Positions 41,201-56,200 of a DNA stretch of 64,000 nt are shown piece by piece. Under the pieces are notes generated by a model, which searched no databases, was not told the DNA's origin, and worked only from the letters and a program-made list of their open reading frames with translations. The DNA comes from Apostichopus japonicus. Its lineage: Eukaryota > Echinodermata > Holothuroidea > Aspidochirotida > Stichopodidae. The DNA lies in NCBI RefSeq assembly GCF_037975245.1, contig NC_092571.1:26862564-26926563 (forward strand), given 5' to 3'. Every line of letters begins with the position of its first letter. Position 1 is the stretch's first letter. A program made the position numbers and the translations under genes.

Positions 41201-44200
41201 GTGATATTTCCCAAATGGAATGAAATATTGCGTCTAAGCTGTTTGGAGAAGTTCTGCATGACATCGTGCATCTCGACAAAACTATGAAAAACCTAGCTAT
41301 TTTACGGGTTCTTTTCCTAAAGATAAAGTAACAGATTCTTACCTTGGGTAAGTCAGCCACAGCTAGGCCCATGTCGTGACCGTTCAGGAATATATGCATA
41401 GTGCATTCCGTGGTGAGCATCACACCAACCGTGAAACCAATCTGCAGAAAATACAACCCATAATCCGGATAATAACTTGCGCTGACCGATTGCATTCAAT
41501 TACCAGCAGTATATACAACTATTGTACACTTTCTACTGAATTTAACTTTAGTTTTCTAGTAAAGGACCTTTTTGGCCATTGGTCAGCAATTTTACTAACA
41601 CTACCCATAGTCAGGTAGTTAGTTTTGACGACACTTAAGCGACCACCAATGTGGGAGAAGCCCGCAAGGGCTTATGGATTACAACTTTCACATCAGGTGG
41701 CCCCCTTTTCAACATTTGAACTCAAATTTGGAATCTTTTCAATTTAGAAAGTCACTACATATGGGAAAAAGATGGCAATTGGATGAAAAACCCACCTTAC
41801 TATGAACCTTAAGAAAGCACTTCTAGCACAGTTCAGCTTGTATAATTTCTATAACAAGTGAGGCTCATCAATTTAAGTGACTGGATTACTTAGTTTAATA
41901 AACAGACTATTAGGTCAGTTTCTCAGACACAAAACTTCACAGTAAAACATGAGACTGTTATGGCCTAAAATAACACGTCTACCACACATTACAAATTTGT
42001 TAAGAACAAAAGATGTTGAATGTGATTCAAGGGTGCTCTGTGGTTTAGAAATTTAAGTAAGAAATTACAAAATTAAGAATTTACAAAACAAAGAATTAAC
42101 ATAAATTTAGTCCTGCACTGAGGAGCCAAAATCATTATCAATGAAGTCTTAAAGGAGCCTGCCAAGTTATAATATCTTTTAAAGGTATGATATCTGGCAA
42201 ACCTAAATATCCGAAGAAACATTACTATCACTCAAGTAAAGCATTTCTCTTCCACTATTCCAATTCCACTATTGCATATCAAGAGTAAAATATCACCTAA
42301 CATCACCCTTTCATGCACTGTTTGTGGTGAATTCTGTGACATCTTTCTTTTCGCCCCAAAACTGACATTATCAGCTGGCAATGTGTCTATGATTGCTTGA
42401 TGCTAATGAAACATCAGCCCAGAATGATATATGCAAAGAGGCACATCTGTAAAAAGGTGTTGCAGACCTACATTAAGTGTGGACAGTTGGCCTCAATAAT
42501 CAACCTGGCAACATTTGTGTTCAGAGACATATTTGCATGATGAAGTAACCACATATTAATAGAGATGATCATGTCATAAAGGCAGAAGTAAAAAATTGCA
42601 ACTTATTGGAAAAAAATTGAAAAAAACTTGCTAATGGTTGCAAAAATGTAGTTTAATTAATATTTTTTATTTGATTAAATACTAAAAGAGCCAAACAAAC
42701 TGCTACTCACACTTAGTCTCTCTAGGGTGGGAGCGTAGTTGCTCTTTACAACTCTTCCGTTTTTCTTGATGTCCGATCCCTGCATGATCCACAGACCCTC
42801 TCCGATCAAATCTTCTAACTTGTTAGGTTGGAATGGAAACTGACCGGATAAGTGTCTCGGACTGACACCTCCAGGGTGGTACTTGGTGAAACCTATACTC
42901 AAGGAACCGGACCAGATCTTGGCAACCTTGTTCACCTTGACCTAGATAAAGAAGAATTTTTCAAGAAATGGGGTACACCTAATGCAAGGTAGAACAGGAA
43001 GCAATGGCTCCCCAGCCCCCCTCCCCTCCCCCCATTAACCTCCATTGTCAGTCAAGTAAAATAATATTCAGTTGGGGACTTTTCTTTTACATGTTTTGTT
43101 ATGAAATTCAATGGAGATATCTTTAAGTATTAGTGAATAAATAACAGTCCATAGATGTGCACATTGTCACAGAATCGGCAGACGCATCTTTGAATATATA
43201 TACCTGAAATAGTTCCCCTGGCCTGAGTGGCTTTGAGCTGAATATGATAGCATTGTCATAGCCCTCTGTCCTGGATGCTATTGTACAATCGTCAGACAGT
43301 GAAATGTTAGTCCCGCATGAATGGTGGAACTTGTGTGGAATACCTGGAACTGGAAGCAGGGCAAGAAAAAACAAATGAACAAGTAAAGTGGGGCAGACTT
43401 AAATGTAGAACATTTGCAATTGAGTGAGTCATTTTACTATTGGTTCTGTGACACAGAGTAGCACCATTATTCTTAGCATTCACATGCAAGTCTAGTGTGT
43501 GAGGGCTGCACCAAATACACTACACGGTATAGTGTTACTTAAATAGTTAGGACACCATTTCATGCATGATTTCACTTCAATAACAGATCCTGAATCTATT
43601 AAAGTACTTTCTTTTATTCTTTTTATGATCGATTAGTTGAAGAATCCTTTCATATGTGCTGCATGCTAAACTGTCGCTGATTGGTACAAGCAATACAATA
43701 TCAACGCTTGGACTAAATACAATGTGTGCACAAAGCTGCTATTTCTCCCTTTCAAAAGAACAATATCTTATTTGTTTTGCAAAAAAAGAGATTCACTTGC
43801 TTATTGTAACAGAGCTTAACAAAATGGAGAGAGAGTTTATAAATCAAACGTCACATGGAGTAACGACACACAGTGTTTTATTACCTTACGGTACAGACAA
43901 GACACAACTATTCCACCCTGCCACATCACGTCTCTTTGACCTGATCAATTTGACCCAAACTTTTGCAAAGAACAAGGTGCTGGCCTATCCTTGACCCCAA
44001 TACTTACTGTTCTTTCACTACAAGCTGCTTCATCTTCACTAAATGCATGGGAGCATCTAAACTCACCCCCACCCTACACCCCTCATTTCACCCTGTCCAT
44101 TTGCACAACCAGCAAACAAGTACTGTATTCAAATTCCTAAATGTGTTTCAGAAATCAAAGTAAATAAAAGAAATAAATGTGCAAATAATTTTACCTGCAG

Positions 44201-47200
44201 TGATGTTAAGCTTAGGAACAGCCGGACTACTATTGGAAACGTTGCTGTCGCTCGCTTCCCAGAAGAGGGGAGAGTCAGGTGAAATGTCGCCCTCACTCTG
44301 AGTGACCGTTAACTGGCAGCATTGACCATAAAGATCAAATATACCGTAGACCTCTGAACAAACAGAAGAGAAATTAATTAAACATCTTACAATTTCCCAT
44401 TCTTTATTATTGCTTGATACGACAGACTGGGGTGCTCAGATTATTATTTCTGTTCTTTTCATTTGTATTCTCATTAAAAGAATATAGGAAAACTGACTTT
44501 AATTTCATGTTATTACGATTTCAACACTTTAAAACAGACTAAGTAAGCAAAAACTAACAGATATATTTACACCATGTCTTTACCAAGAATAACCCTCATA
44601 TACTCTTAGTTTAGAGCTTTTCTCAACATTGCAGCTAAAATATGCAGATACAAGGTGAGCCGTTTGTTTCTATCATTATGCAAAGTTTAATATCATATAA
44701 AGAAATGATGTTGTTTGTCCTTTAGAATGTTTGAATTTTAAATGAGATCCAATCAAAGCACTGTAAGGTGATCTAATTTCACACCCACCCAACATTAATG
44801 TCTGTCCTTCATGTCTTAATTGATACTTTATTAATTACCTACAACAGACCTGATTAACGCACTTGGTTAATATATTCTGCTGGTCTGTTATGTTTCGTAT
44901 TAGAATTGGAATGTAACGAAAGTCGCAAGCTCTTCACCCTGGTATACATCCAAATAGCTCCCAAAACTTTCAAAACCATTTATTAATTACCTAAAACCGA
45001 CCTGATTAAAGCATTGGGTATAACACTGCTGCTCTGATATATTCGATTGTAAACTTGGAAGGTAACGACAGTCCCAAGCTGCCTACCCTGGTATACGTAG
45101 CTCCTAACGCTTTCAAAACCAATTATTAATTTATTTGTAGTTGCAAACATATTTCTTTTTTCTCTACATCTGTCTTTGATCAGGTTGGTTGTGTTACCTT
45201 CAGGGACATCTGTAAACGCCTGGTATTTCTCTTCTCCGTCCAGGACGATGTCTACCGTGCCGTCTTCGTGTCTAACCAGTCCTATTCTGGTGCCGACCTG
45301 GAGTTGGTCTAAGTCAATTGGAAATGTACTGTTGAAGACGAGACCATCGTGGATGATACTGGTACCGCTGTGAATGAGAAACATCAGAGAACTCTTCACA
45401 TAATATTAATAACAATATACTTTTATATAGCGACGCTCACTGCGTCACACCGCTTTACTGTAAAACAAACACACGAAAAGAACAAAATTAAGCAGTAAAC
45501 ACCACAAAAATACAATAAAAGAAGGCCTCAAAAATCCACAAAAAAAGTAATGCAAAGGTTCACAAGTAAAAATAGTCAGATGTATACAAAAATACCCAGA
45601 GAAACGTATTTCCTTCAGCATTGACATTCGTCCAATATAACTGTCTGTGTCTCTTAATGTGTTCTCAGCTTGTTTCCGTTTCAGCTACACTCTAAAGAAG
45701 ATCCTACTAGGATCAAAATGTCAGTCCCCTCTAACTTTGACAAGAGGACATACCATTATAAATGAATCCCTATGTTAGAGTGTTAACCAGGCTCCCAGAC
45801 AACAAAACACTATGACACGCAAGTTAACAAGGTGCCTTAGCTTGAAGACTCAGGGGATAAGGAGACATGGAAGGTGACCATATCAAAGAAGAACATATTG
45901 CCAAGGCTTTCAAGCAGGCTCCCTAGACTACTTAAAAGCTCTACTCCTGCTGTTTAAAATGAAACTCATATTTACTACTAGAAACAGCAACGCTCATGGT
46001 AAGATGCTTGCACAACAGTGAACATATCAAACATCCACATATTAATAACTGGCTAGGCAAATAGTTCAAGCAGCCACCCCCCCCCCCTCCTTCCCTCCTC
46101 TACCCAATCCCAGCTTTCCCACCACAACCTCCATCAGCCCCCTCTTCATTTGGCTGCCATTGAATATACATACAGCATACTGATAGCAGCACCATCGGTA
46201 TTGGCCGTAATATATGACCTCAGCCTGCGACCGAGTAGCCACAAACAGTGCTAGAAGTAAAGAGTAAATATTACGCACTAAATCAGCAAACATCTCCCCT
46301 CATTTACACTAATTGTTATAATTACCTAAGAATCCAAGTCTGTGTTGAAAGATCTGTCAAGGTGCTTGGTAGGTCTACATCCTCAGGTTTCTGACTGGTA
46401 ACGCCTAAATAGAAGAGAAGGACATTCTATGTCACATACTTCATAATATAACAGGGCTTGAGTTGACCTGATGACAAACTGCCAGCAGTGTATGTAATTC
46501 TACTTGCCCCATCTGTTAACTGACTGCAACAAACTGCTGCTCCATTTCAACCGAGTTGCCAAAAGTGCCTACCTCAATCAGACTTCCAAAAATGTCCAAC
46601 ATGTCATCGATATTTTTGACAGAAACTAGAAATTGAGCAGCTGCGGGATATGGTAAAGATCTGGATTTTCAATTTTACGAACGATTTCATAAATTTTTAC
46701 TGTTTTCTGGGTTTTTATTCCTGTATGTGGTTTCCCTCTTTTTGGAGAAAAAAAGAAACTGTTATTTTCCTATCAGATGTTTGAAGATTGCCATGGTAAC
46801 CTTTGGGGAGAGCTAAAACATTGATGTGATGCACTGCCATTTGAATGAAAATTCAATGCAATTCCCTTCCTCCCCCCGCCCTCTCCCATTCCACCCCCCA
46901 AATTGCCTTACCCCTCGAAGATCCTATGACTATGTTCCTTAAATATAAGCTAAATTATTTATAAAGACAGGAAATATATTACATTTACAATGTAATTTCA
47001 TTTAGTTTTATTTTTTAGTTAAATACTATAACTAACAAGATGGGAAATGTATTCTAGTATGTGGCTGGTGTTTATGTTCATTAAATGCAGTTTTAGGAAT
47101 AACAGCTTATAGAAAACATATTGTGCCGAAATATGAATTTGCAAACTGTTTTTAGTATTTTTTTGTTCCTTTGGTGTCTGTGTTCATTAGACATTATTGT

Positions 47201-50200
47201 AACATATAGATTTGAAAGAACGTTTTTTTTTTCGTTGTTTAAAAAATTATCGCCAACGCTGCAAAAAATAAACTGGACGGAGAGGTTTTGAACACTTTCT
47301 TTCGTCTGTCATTTAAAATGGAAGCTTCGCTGACCTATTACAAGGGATCCCGACCAGCGGTATATCATGTCTTCTAGTTGGACTTCAAAAAGTTCTCCAT
47401 TCTTCAATGGTTTTGATGAAAGGACTATTGCAAAATTAAACTCCTCGGAGTAGTTTGGCCTGAAGGCAGTTTTCCCGTTGTTGACTAGAGTCACGTTCTT
47501 GCCGTGGCAGAGATGAAACTGGTGTCGATCCTCGCTGTTGGGTACATCAGGTTCAACCTCCTCTGGTAAACTTATCGCTGATTTTTCTGAAGACAGATAA
47601 GGAAGCCCAGAACGTAATATCTTCCTTCACAAATATCCAAAGAACGGACAGTAGAGGTGATTTAAATGCATAACTAGCAGAATGTTGTATCAAATAGGTA
47701 GCATCTCTATAAAAGAGGGAGCCAATGTTGTATTGATGTGTGCAACCCATCTTTATAAATAAAAAAATTAAAAACTTGAGAATGATATTTCATGCCAAGT
47801 CTTTGGGTGTTGGAGTATATGATGTTGCAAACACAACTTATGGCACCCATTTATTTTGTCTGATGAATTACAGACTCTCACTAACGTGATATATACACAC
47901 AATAGATATATAAATATGATATACATACAGACAGATAATTAATATACGCCCCTTTCGCTCTTCAAACATATGATCTCATTCTCCTAAACGTAACCAAACT
48001 TTTTACTAAACCAATACACTGGGAATCATGTTCCCCATTGAAATGGTTTCAAAATGGTACGACTCAAACTAGCTGGATTTCTTACCATCGGGTTTGAGGG
48101 CCAGCACCCCTGTGATGATACTGTCAAATTGCACAAAAGCATGGATATGAGTCGCTACGCTCTTCGCAGCCAATCCTAGACTCTTTCCATTGTGAAAGAA
48201 ATAGAGTTCTCCGTTGGCCTTCTTGATTAGTCCTAATCTATCCCCTTTCTGTTGGAAAGAAGAGACGATAATATTTTGTATTATGGAGACAAGTTTTCTT
48301 TTCTTTTACATCAGTTCATCAGCAGGGCTAAATATCAAACCTAATGAACAACAGCATTAGGGTCCATTTGCCAGGGCAGTAGTACAGAAGTAGGAGTGTT
48401 AGCTCAGTGGTCAACGCTGGGACCCTTCCAATCATAAGGTCCCCAGTACGAGTCACTCCAAGTTTAATGTATGTCGTCCAGTTACAGAGTTGTTGACAAT
48501 TGACAATTGACTATCATGGACAATAAATATGAATCTAAGAGACTGACTTCGGTCAGCTTGCGGCTTTGATAAGCCAATGAGGCTTCATCGCGAGTTCCTG
48601 CTTGCAGGAGGATCTTAAATGCATACATACAAATATACATACAGACTGGATACAAATCTACATAATTGGATATTTTTATTTATGTAGATTTACGTAGATT
48701 TATGTAGATATGCAAATCTACATAATTGGATATTGGATATTTATAAGATTTATTTTCATTAAAAAAAAAAAAAATAAATAAATATCTCTCTCAAAATGTA
48801 GGATGAAAGATATCTGACCTTTACATTGCTAAGTACTGGGGCATAATCTTGTGAGCTGACTCTATCATGATGAAAGACTGAGGCACCTTTAATGTACCAG
48901 ACTTCAGGGCCAAGACGAGCCGTTGAAGTGAGATCATCTGAGGAGCAAGAAAGAGTTTTTAAAAATTAATTTTACATCTGCTGTAGAATGCTATAAAAAC
49001 ACACCTGTTATCAGTCCATATTGTATTCCTATGCTCCTTTAAAAAATTGGATAAATGACCCTTGAAAACATTAACAGTGGGTAATCAATGAAAGAGGCTG
49101 AACTTCTAGATCCAACATAAAGACCATGGGGTCAGCAATACCTATCAATGCGGCTGTACACCTGAGACTCAACAGGGACATTTTTGTCGCTCAGAATTAA
49201 AATGACAGCAAATATTCATGTTTTGGTTACTACACAACCTACTCACCAATTTCAGCTGGTGTTTTCGTGGTCACCCCAAACTTGAAACTGTTTGGTCTGC
49301 TGTTGGTAACACTTTCAACGCTAAATTCAAAGACCTCTTCCGTCTTCAGGTGGCGATTACTCAGTACTATGGAGCTGTCTGAACTCTCTCTATCACTGTA
49401 CAAATAAATACCACACAAAAAAATAAAAATACAACATCTGTCTAGCGTCTAGTTATATTTCCCAAGTTTCTTCATCCATTTTCACTACACCAATTAACTC
49501 TTAAATTCTGTCTGTTCTCACAATTTGGTGACAGAAACTTTCACAGGCTCTGCTTAGTAAAATATCTACTATGTTTGCAGCCTTGTAAAGGTCTATATCA
49601 GTTTATAAATGTGGCTTTTAAGTGTTCAGGTCAAACACAACAATCACTTCAAACTGACTAGATGGTACAACAAGATATGTCATAAAACTGACAAACTTTC
49701 ATGATATGTCAAAACCTGTCAAAACTGACAAAATATGACAGAAATGTTTTTTCCTGTTGGCTCTCTATCTCAGTATGGCCGACTTTAACTGTCCTTTTTC
49801 TCAAGAAAAATAAAATTACAAATCTGCAGATGAACAAATTCTGCACATCTCAAAGGAGTCAAAATAACTTTTAAATCTAATTTAATTTGCAATTATAAAA
49901 TAACTAGTGAAGAACAGAAAACCCAGTAAATAAGTTTGACTATAAAAAATACAACACTGGTGCTTGACGATCACTGGTTAGGCTTACCTGATCATCTTAG
50001 CTAGTAAACAATTCTGTGTGACTTCAGCATTAGTGCCACAGATGGGATGAAATACCAAAGGTTCCTCGAATAATCCATCTTCTGTAAAATAAGCGATGCA
50101 AAACAACTAAACATTAAAGGTCAGATCTCATCTCATTAAATCAGGCAGAAATATCGGCAAATTTAAGGAAAAGTGATAGCAGAAGGTCGACAATACGAAA

Positions 50201-53200
50201 TGGCCGACTGCTCTAGAGAACAATATCAGTTAGAGGTGGAACACAAATTTCATGCTTTTCACTTGTCAAGCAGGGGTCTCTTCAATTTATAACTGATTTG
50301 ACAGGGTTTGGCTTTTTTTCCCTATAGTATTCACTTAAGGAAACAAAAATCTCATTTTAAAATAGCACTCTTTGTTTTGGAAATTACCTTTGATCCAACA
50401 CGTTGGTAAAAGTAGTATCAAAATTTTGTGCAAGTCTCAAGAAATGTTTGCAAAGTGTTAACCAACATAACCAATTAAATACACCAGAGTTGATTTTTCT
50501 GTATGACCACCTCAAATGATAAACGAAACCAACATAATATAACAAACATATTTGCTGTCGAGCAATTAATATCACTTCAGACACCAAATTTTTGCCACCC
50601 TGTTTTAAAGAGTGTTATTAAAATCCTTTGCATATATTTCAAAGAATGCCACATTTCAGTTCTTAATTTCTATAAGACTGACCTCCAAATAGCTGAGGGA
50701 GTTCTTCTCCTGCTAGTGAGCTTAGATAGTTGAGATGCATTAACCTCCTGTCCAGTGATTTTAGAATGGACGCTCTGCTCTCTACAATAGAAACCTGCCA
50801 GAAAATATTGCATGATAGTTAAGGTAAAATCAGTCACATGGAAGGACATTGTATACTTTCAACTTGCAAATATAATATGACTGACACCCCTAGTAAGAAA
50901 ACATAGTCATGTAGGGATTATCTCCAGCGCATTGACTAGATAGCTCAGTTCATAGAGCATAGGACTATATTCCTTAAGATACTGGTTTCAAGTCTCATAC
51001 CAACTAACAAATTCTTCCAGTTGCTCTTTCAACAATTGCTTATAATTTGCCCACTCAATATTTCACTTGAATATAAAAAACATTGCAATGGGAAACCCTT
51101 GCTAGACTTGCCTGTATTTGGTCTCAATTTTAAGATGGTCAACAAACATTTCACATATTTCAATATAGTCCTATAACTTACTTCATTGGAAGGCATAACC
51201 TTATCAACTAAACAACAGTCACGAAACTAAGCCTTCAACTTCTCTATGCAAGTGATCAAAAGGGTCCAATTCTTGATGCCCACTTCACAATTGTTCATCA
51301 ATTATTTATTAAATCCTATGAAGGAAAACTAAGCTATTCTGCAACAAGAGTATACATTGTAACAAATCACATTTAGTTGGATCTTGTGATCTTGTCACTG
51401 CTCATTCAACTCGGGTACCAAAACCTGCATGCAAAATGTCTATTAACCGATTCACATTGTATCAGACACAAAGAAATGCAAAATTAGGGATCATATATAA
51501 CTTTATGGAGTTACCATGAAGGAATGAGGCAGGGGACCCATGCACATGTATGTACAGTGGGTATGATCCTAGCACTATCAGACATGTAGGCTTGCAGGAG
51601 CAGACAAGGGCATACATTGGTACAAGGATCCAACCGGGAACACTGGAGTCTTGTAACTAGCCGCACATATCGTGCCTTGGTTGAAACTTTTTGGTAACTA
51701 AGAGGAAGTCAGCACCTTCCACATCTCAACATTGGTGACCACTGAACCAGATTGGTCCAAAAGACCTGTGAAGCTTAGAGTAGGGGGTACCACTTAGTAT
51801 CTGACATCACTCCATGTGGGTGAAAAGTGCATACATTTCTTAAGGAAATTTCCTAAAGTCATCTTGCGTGACCTTTATGAGAGGAATAAGGCTTTTTAAA
51901 GTAAGCCAGGTTTTAACTGTTTGGTTTGGACCACGTTGGCCAAGTGTCAAGTATTGGCAAAAATTCTCACACAAGCTGTGGGCTATGAGGTTTGTTTGGT
52001 TCATAGACCAAGACACGGGTGTACAAAGTGGTGCCAGACAAGGGGAAAAGTGTCCTTTCTCTCTTTTGAGAATCTATTTTTTTGTAATCTTCTAAATAGT
52101 CTGTAACCTTAACACCAGCAGAAGTCTATAAAAGTTATTCAAACCTTTTCAGCCATTCCGTAGAGGTCAACTACCCCATAGAGAGTCTCCTCTGTGTTGG
52201 GGGCAGCTATACCTTGGTCTCTACCATTGATGAAGAAGTGCAAGTCACCGTTCGATCTTCTCGTCAGCCCTATTCTGTCATTTACCTGTCGTTGAAATAA
52301 TCCGCGTACGCATAAGGTTTGAAGACAAAATTTCTGGATACAAATATCAATACCAATTATTGCACCCCTTCCCCCCCCCCCCCCTCAAACACAAACAAAC
52401 ACACCCACAGAAGCATTTCAACATAACCAGGGTACAATCTAGTGACATCCCACAAAGTGTTAAAGGATATAAAATGAGCCTGCAGAAAGTAAATTGGTCC
52501 TTTCATAGTTAACCAGAGACCCAGTTAAGCTTTGTAATTCCTTACCATACAGTTTGCTCAAAATTCAAAATACATATCTGACTTATAGAGAGCAAGTAGG
52601 TTAAATGTGTTCAAGACTTAAGTGAAAACCAGAAAAGGTTTGTAGCAACTAATGTACTTGCAGCAGTGCTGCTAGCATAACTGAACATGCATTTATAGCT
52701 TATTAGTTACATACACGACAAAGACGTACTTCTCCACACTCTCTTGCGATACTGTTATGATTGATTAGGATGCTGGTAGTGTTGCTAATTATATAAGGAA
52801 TGCACACAATAAACTAGCAGTTATCACAAGGACTTACTCTGAGTTCAAACAGACTTAGTTCTCCATATTCTCTGACTGTGCCTTTACCATTGGTTAAGAT
52901 CCCACTGCCACTCATCAATACAGTTCCTGCCAAGAGAGACGTAAAGGTTACCGATGACTATTTCTGTACATTTTCGGTGGAACCACAATAACTGAACATG
53001 TTTCCTCGTTTTGCATATAACATATTACATAATTTGGTATGAATATGAAAATACATTTTCTTAAAGCCTGTAGACATTATATAAACCAAGCCATCAGTAT
53101 CTAGACATTTTAATGTTTTCAAAAAAAAAAAATTCAACTTTTAAATGTAATTGTTAAAAACAGTTTCTACCTGTTTGCATGTTGGTCATTGTAGATGGGA

Positions 53201-56200
53201 ACTTTATATCTTCGGGAGGGTGTGAGGTCACTCCAATTTCTAAAGAACCAGACCATTTATGGCACAATTTCTCAATTTTAACCTGAAAGAACAAAGCAAC
53301 ATGTAATTGATAAAGACAGCTTGCAGTACGTACAGTAAAGATAGTGTACGTACAGTAAAGATAGTGTACATACTGTATGGTAAGGATAGTGTTCGTACAG
53401 TAAAGATAGTGTATGTATGGTAAAGATAGTGTACATACTGTATGGTAAGGATAGTGTTCGTACAGTACAGATAGTGTATGTGTGGTAAAGATAGTGTTAC
53501 AAGAGCCCTATTCTAAGGAGATGTGCATCCATCTAGTAAGTACTACAGGATCGCTCTTCATGAACACCGGTGCTGTGGTCATCCAAGAACAATCTATGGT
53601 TTTCCCATCTGAGATTGCAAAGGTTCCATATTTGAGTTAAAATGTTGAAGTTGAATCTACCCGACGTGTAAGTCGTATTCCCTATAAAGCCCATGCAGGT
53701 TTCTACCAAAAATGTGTGGACGCTTTACTTTTAAAACTAACTGTTGATTATTATTTTAAAGGAGGGGGGTTGTTCTTTCCTTTAATGGTCATTTTCCCTG
53801 GACCGTCTTATGGCAGGGAATAATAATTTTTTTCTTTTCTTTCTTAAGGGTCCAGACTCGAAAAGTCTCTACTTACTTCTGGTTCCTCCAATTCCATTAT
53901 AGCATAATTTGAACTTTGTTTATTGTTATTTCATTATAATGTGAGTAAATTACTCATTGACTCTGTTACTGTTTATATGGAAAGTGAAAAATAAACTTGA
54001 AAGTGCTGGAATTTTGTATGGCCTTGTTGAAGGCTCTAGATGTTCCCTATACCAAAATGGTACCTGTGTAAACAAAACTGCTATATCTCTATTCACTTGC
54101 ATAGCAACTAGCCCATTATGCATAGCACTTTGCAATGCAATGACTAACCGACATTGTTAATACTGTACAAGCTGCATGTTTGCATATATACAGTAGGCTG
54201 AGCCAACTTTGAACTTAAAAACTACTTTGGGTCACCTAACTTGCATGTACAACCTATTGTGAATTATAATCAAGCCGTGCACCCCTCACCTCAAATAATT
54301 CATCCACTTGTAAAGGCCTGTCCGTTAACACGACTCCATTGTCGAACTCCGAAAGGGCGTTTCTTCTCATCGCTGTTTTTGCATCCTCTGAGAGCTCTAT
54401 GGCTGTGCCGTGACGAGGATGAAACTTAAGACTCTCCACGAAAGGGTGGATTGCGTCTGGTTGGCCTTTATTCTCCGGGATACCGCTGTCATCGCTGTCT
54501 GACATGGAGTCCGATGAATCTGATGCATCTGAGAGATCATCGGACACATTGACTGTCTGGAACGTTTCTGCCAACCCTAAAGATTAATATATCACATTTA
54601 AAAACTCTCTATACATATAAATAAAATGATAGGGGTAGGTTTTGCTCATAAGTATTCGAATAGTTACTTACATTTCAAATAACTTGAATGTCATAAATTC
54701 AATGTGTGAAGAAAGTTTTGTAAAGAACTTTATTGTCCTGTTATACCGCTAGTTATTTGTGGCGAAGCAGTTTATATTCATGAAATTTTAGGCATCACTA
54801 GGTGAGAACCACAACCTGATATCATGTTTTATGGAGGTATGGATTGTAGCTCAGTTTAGTGAGATATATTCATGTGTAAATTTGAGGGTAAGAGAACATT
54901 GTGTTTCCTTCTAACATGCAAATCATTTACCCCAAAAGGAGGTAGAAAACGGAAAGAATACATAAAAAATAAAACCTTGATGAAGCTTTGAATTGGCAAA
55001 CCACTGATGACTGTAGTAAGTAAACATTCAAAATTTATCATGTTTGTAGAAAAAGGTGAACTACAGGACAAAAATGAAGTACATGATTAAATAATTAGTA
55101 CCCTAGCACCAACATGCACCCACCAGAATCTAGTCCATGGACTAACAGTATGAAGAGAATATAACATAATCTTCAAACAACCAAACCTACACCATTAGGT
55201 AGGTGGTCAATTGAGATGAATTTAATAGCTATGAGCAAATTTTGTTTTATAATAATAAAAATAATATTTACATTTTATATAGCGCATTATACCAGCGATA
55301 GGTCTCAAAGCGCTTTACAGACGTTATATTACCCGGATAACCTGTCCCACAGACAATCCCTCCAGTCGGCAGCAGTTATATACTGCGCCCAATGACAAGT
55401 TACCTCACAGGTACCCATTTAACCCCTGGGTGGAGAGAGGCAAGTGAGATAAAGCATCTTGCCCAAGGACACAACGTAATGAACTAGGCAGGAATTAAAC
55501 CAGCAATCCTTGGATCACGAGTCCGACGCCTTAGCCAATTGGCCACCATGCTCTACTGCTTGATTTTATCATCTAACATTTTACATGTTGTACCCTGTTT
55601 CTTTTACCACAAAATGAATTCTGTACGGCAACATCAGTACCTCTTTGATTTCTCGTCTCCGATATTGAAACTTTAGTACACTTTCCATACAGGTCTACGA
55701 CGGCAAAGACATTCCTTGGAATTCCCACAGCTGCGACTCCCTGATCTTCTCCGTTCAAATAAAATTTCAGTTCTCCTTTTCTAGTTCTCTGAACACCGAT
55801 TTTATCGCCAATTTCACACACGTCTAAGTCACACTTGTAGTCCTCCCGGACAGGTTCACCGTTCTCGAGCACTATCGACCCGGATAGTATCCACGAGCCT
55901 TCACACAGAGCTGTTGCACTGGCTGGGATATCTAGACTACCTGGCTCCAGGGTGGTAACCCCAATCTCTATAGACCCACTCCAAGATCCCACCTGTAATT
56001 TCAAAAGTCAGTTTTTGGTAAGAAATTGCTGCTTTTAACAAAATTGTGGCATTTGAACACAGGCTCAGTTCATTCTATTCTAATGTCAATTTGAAATGAT
56101 GAAGAGAATTAGGAAGCATAGATCGAGTAAAAGATCAAGAATATGAAATAAAAAAGCTTGATAAATATTCAAGAAAGAGGTTATAGACCATAGGTAGTAA

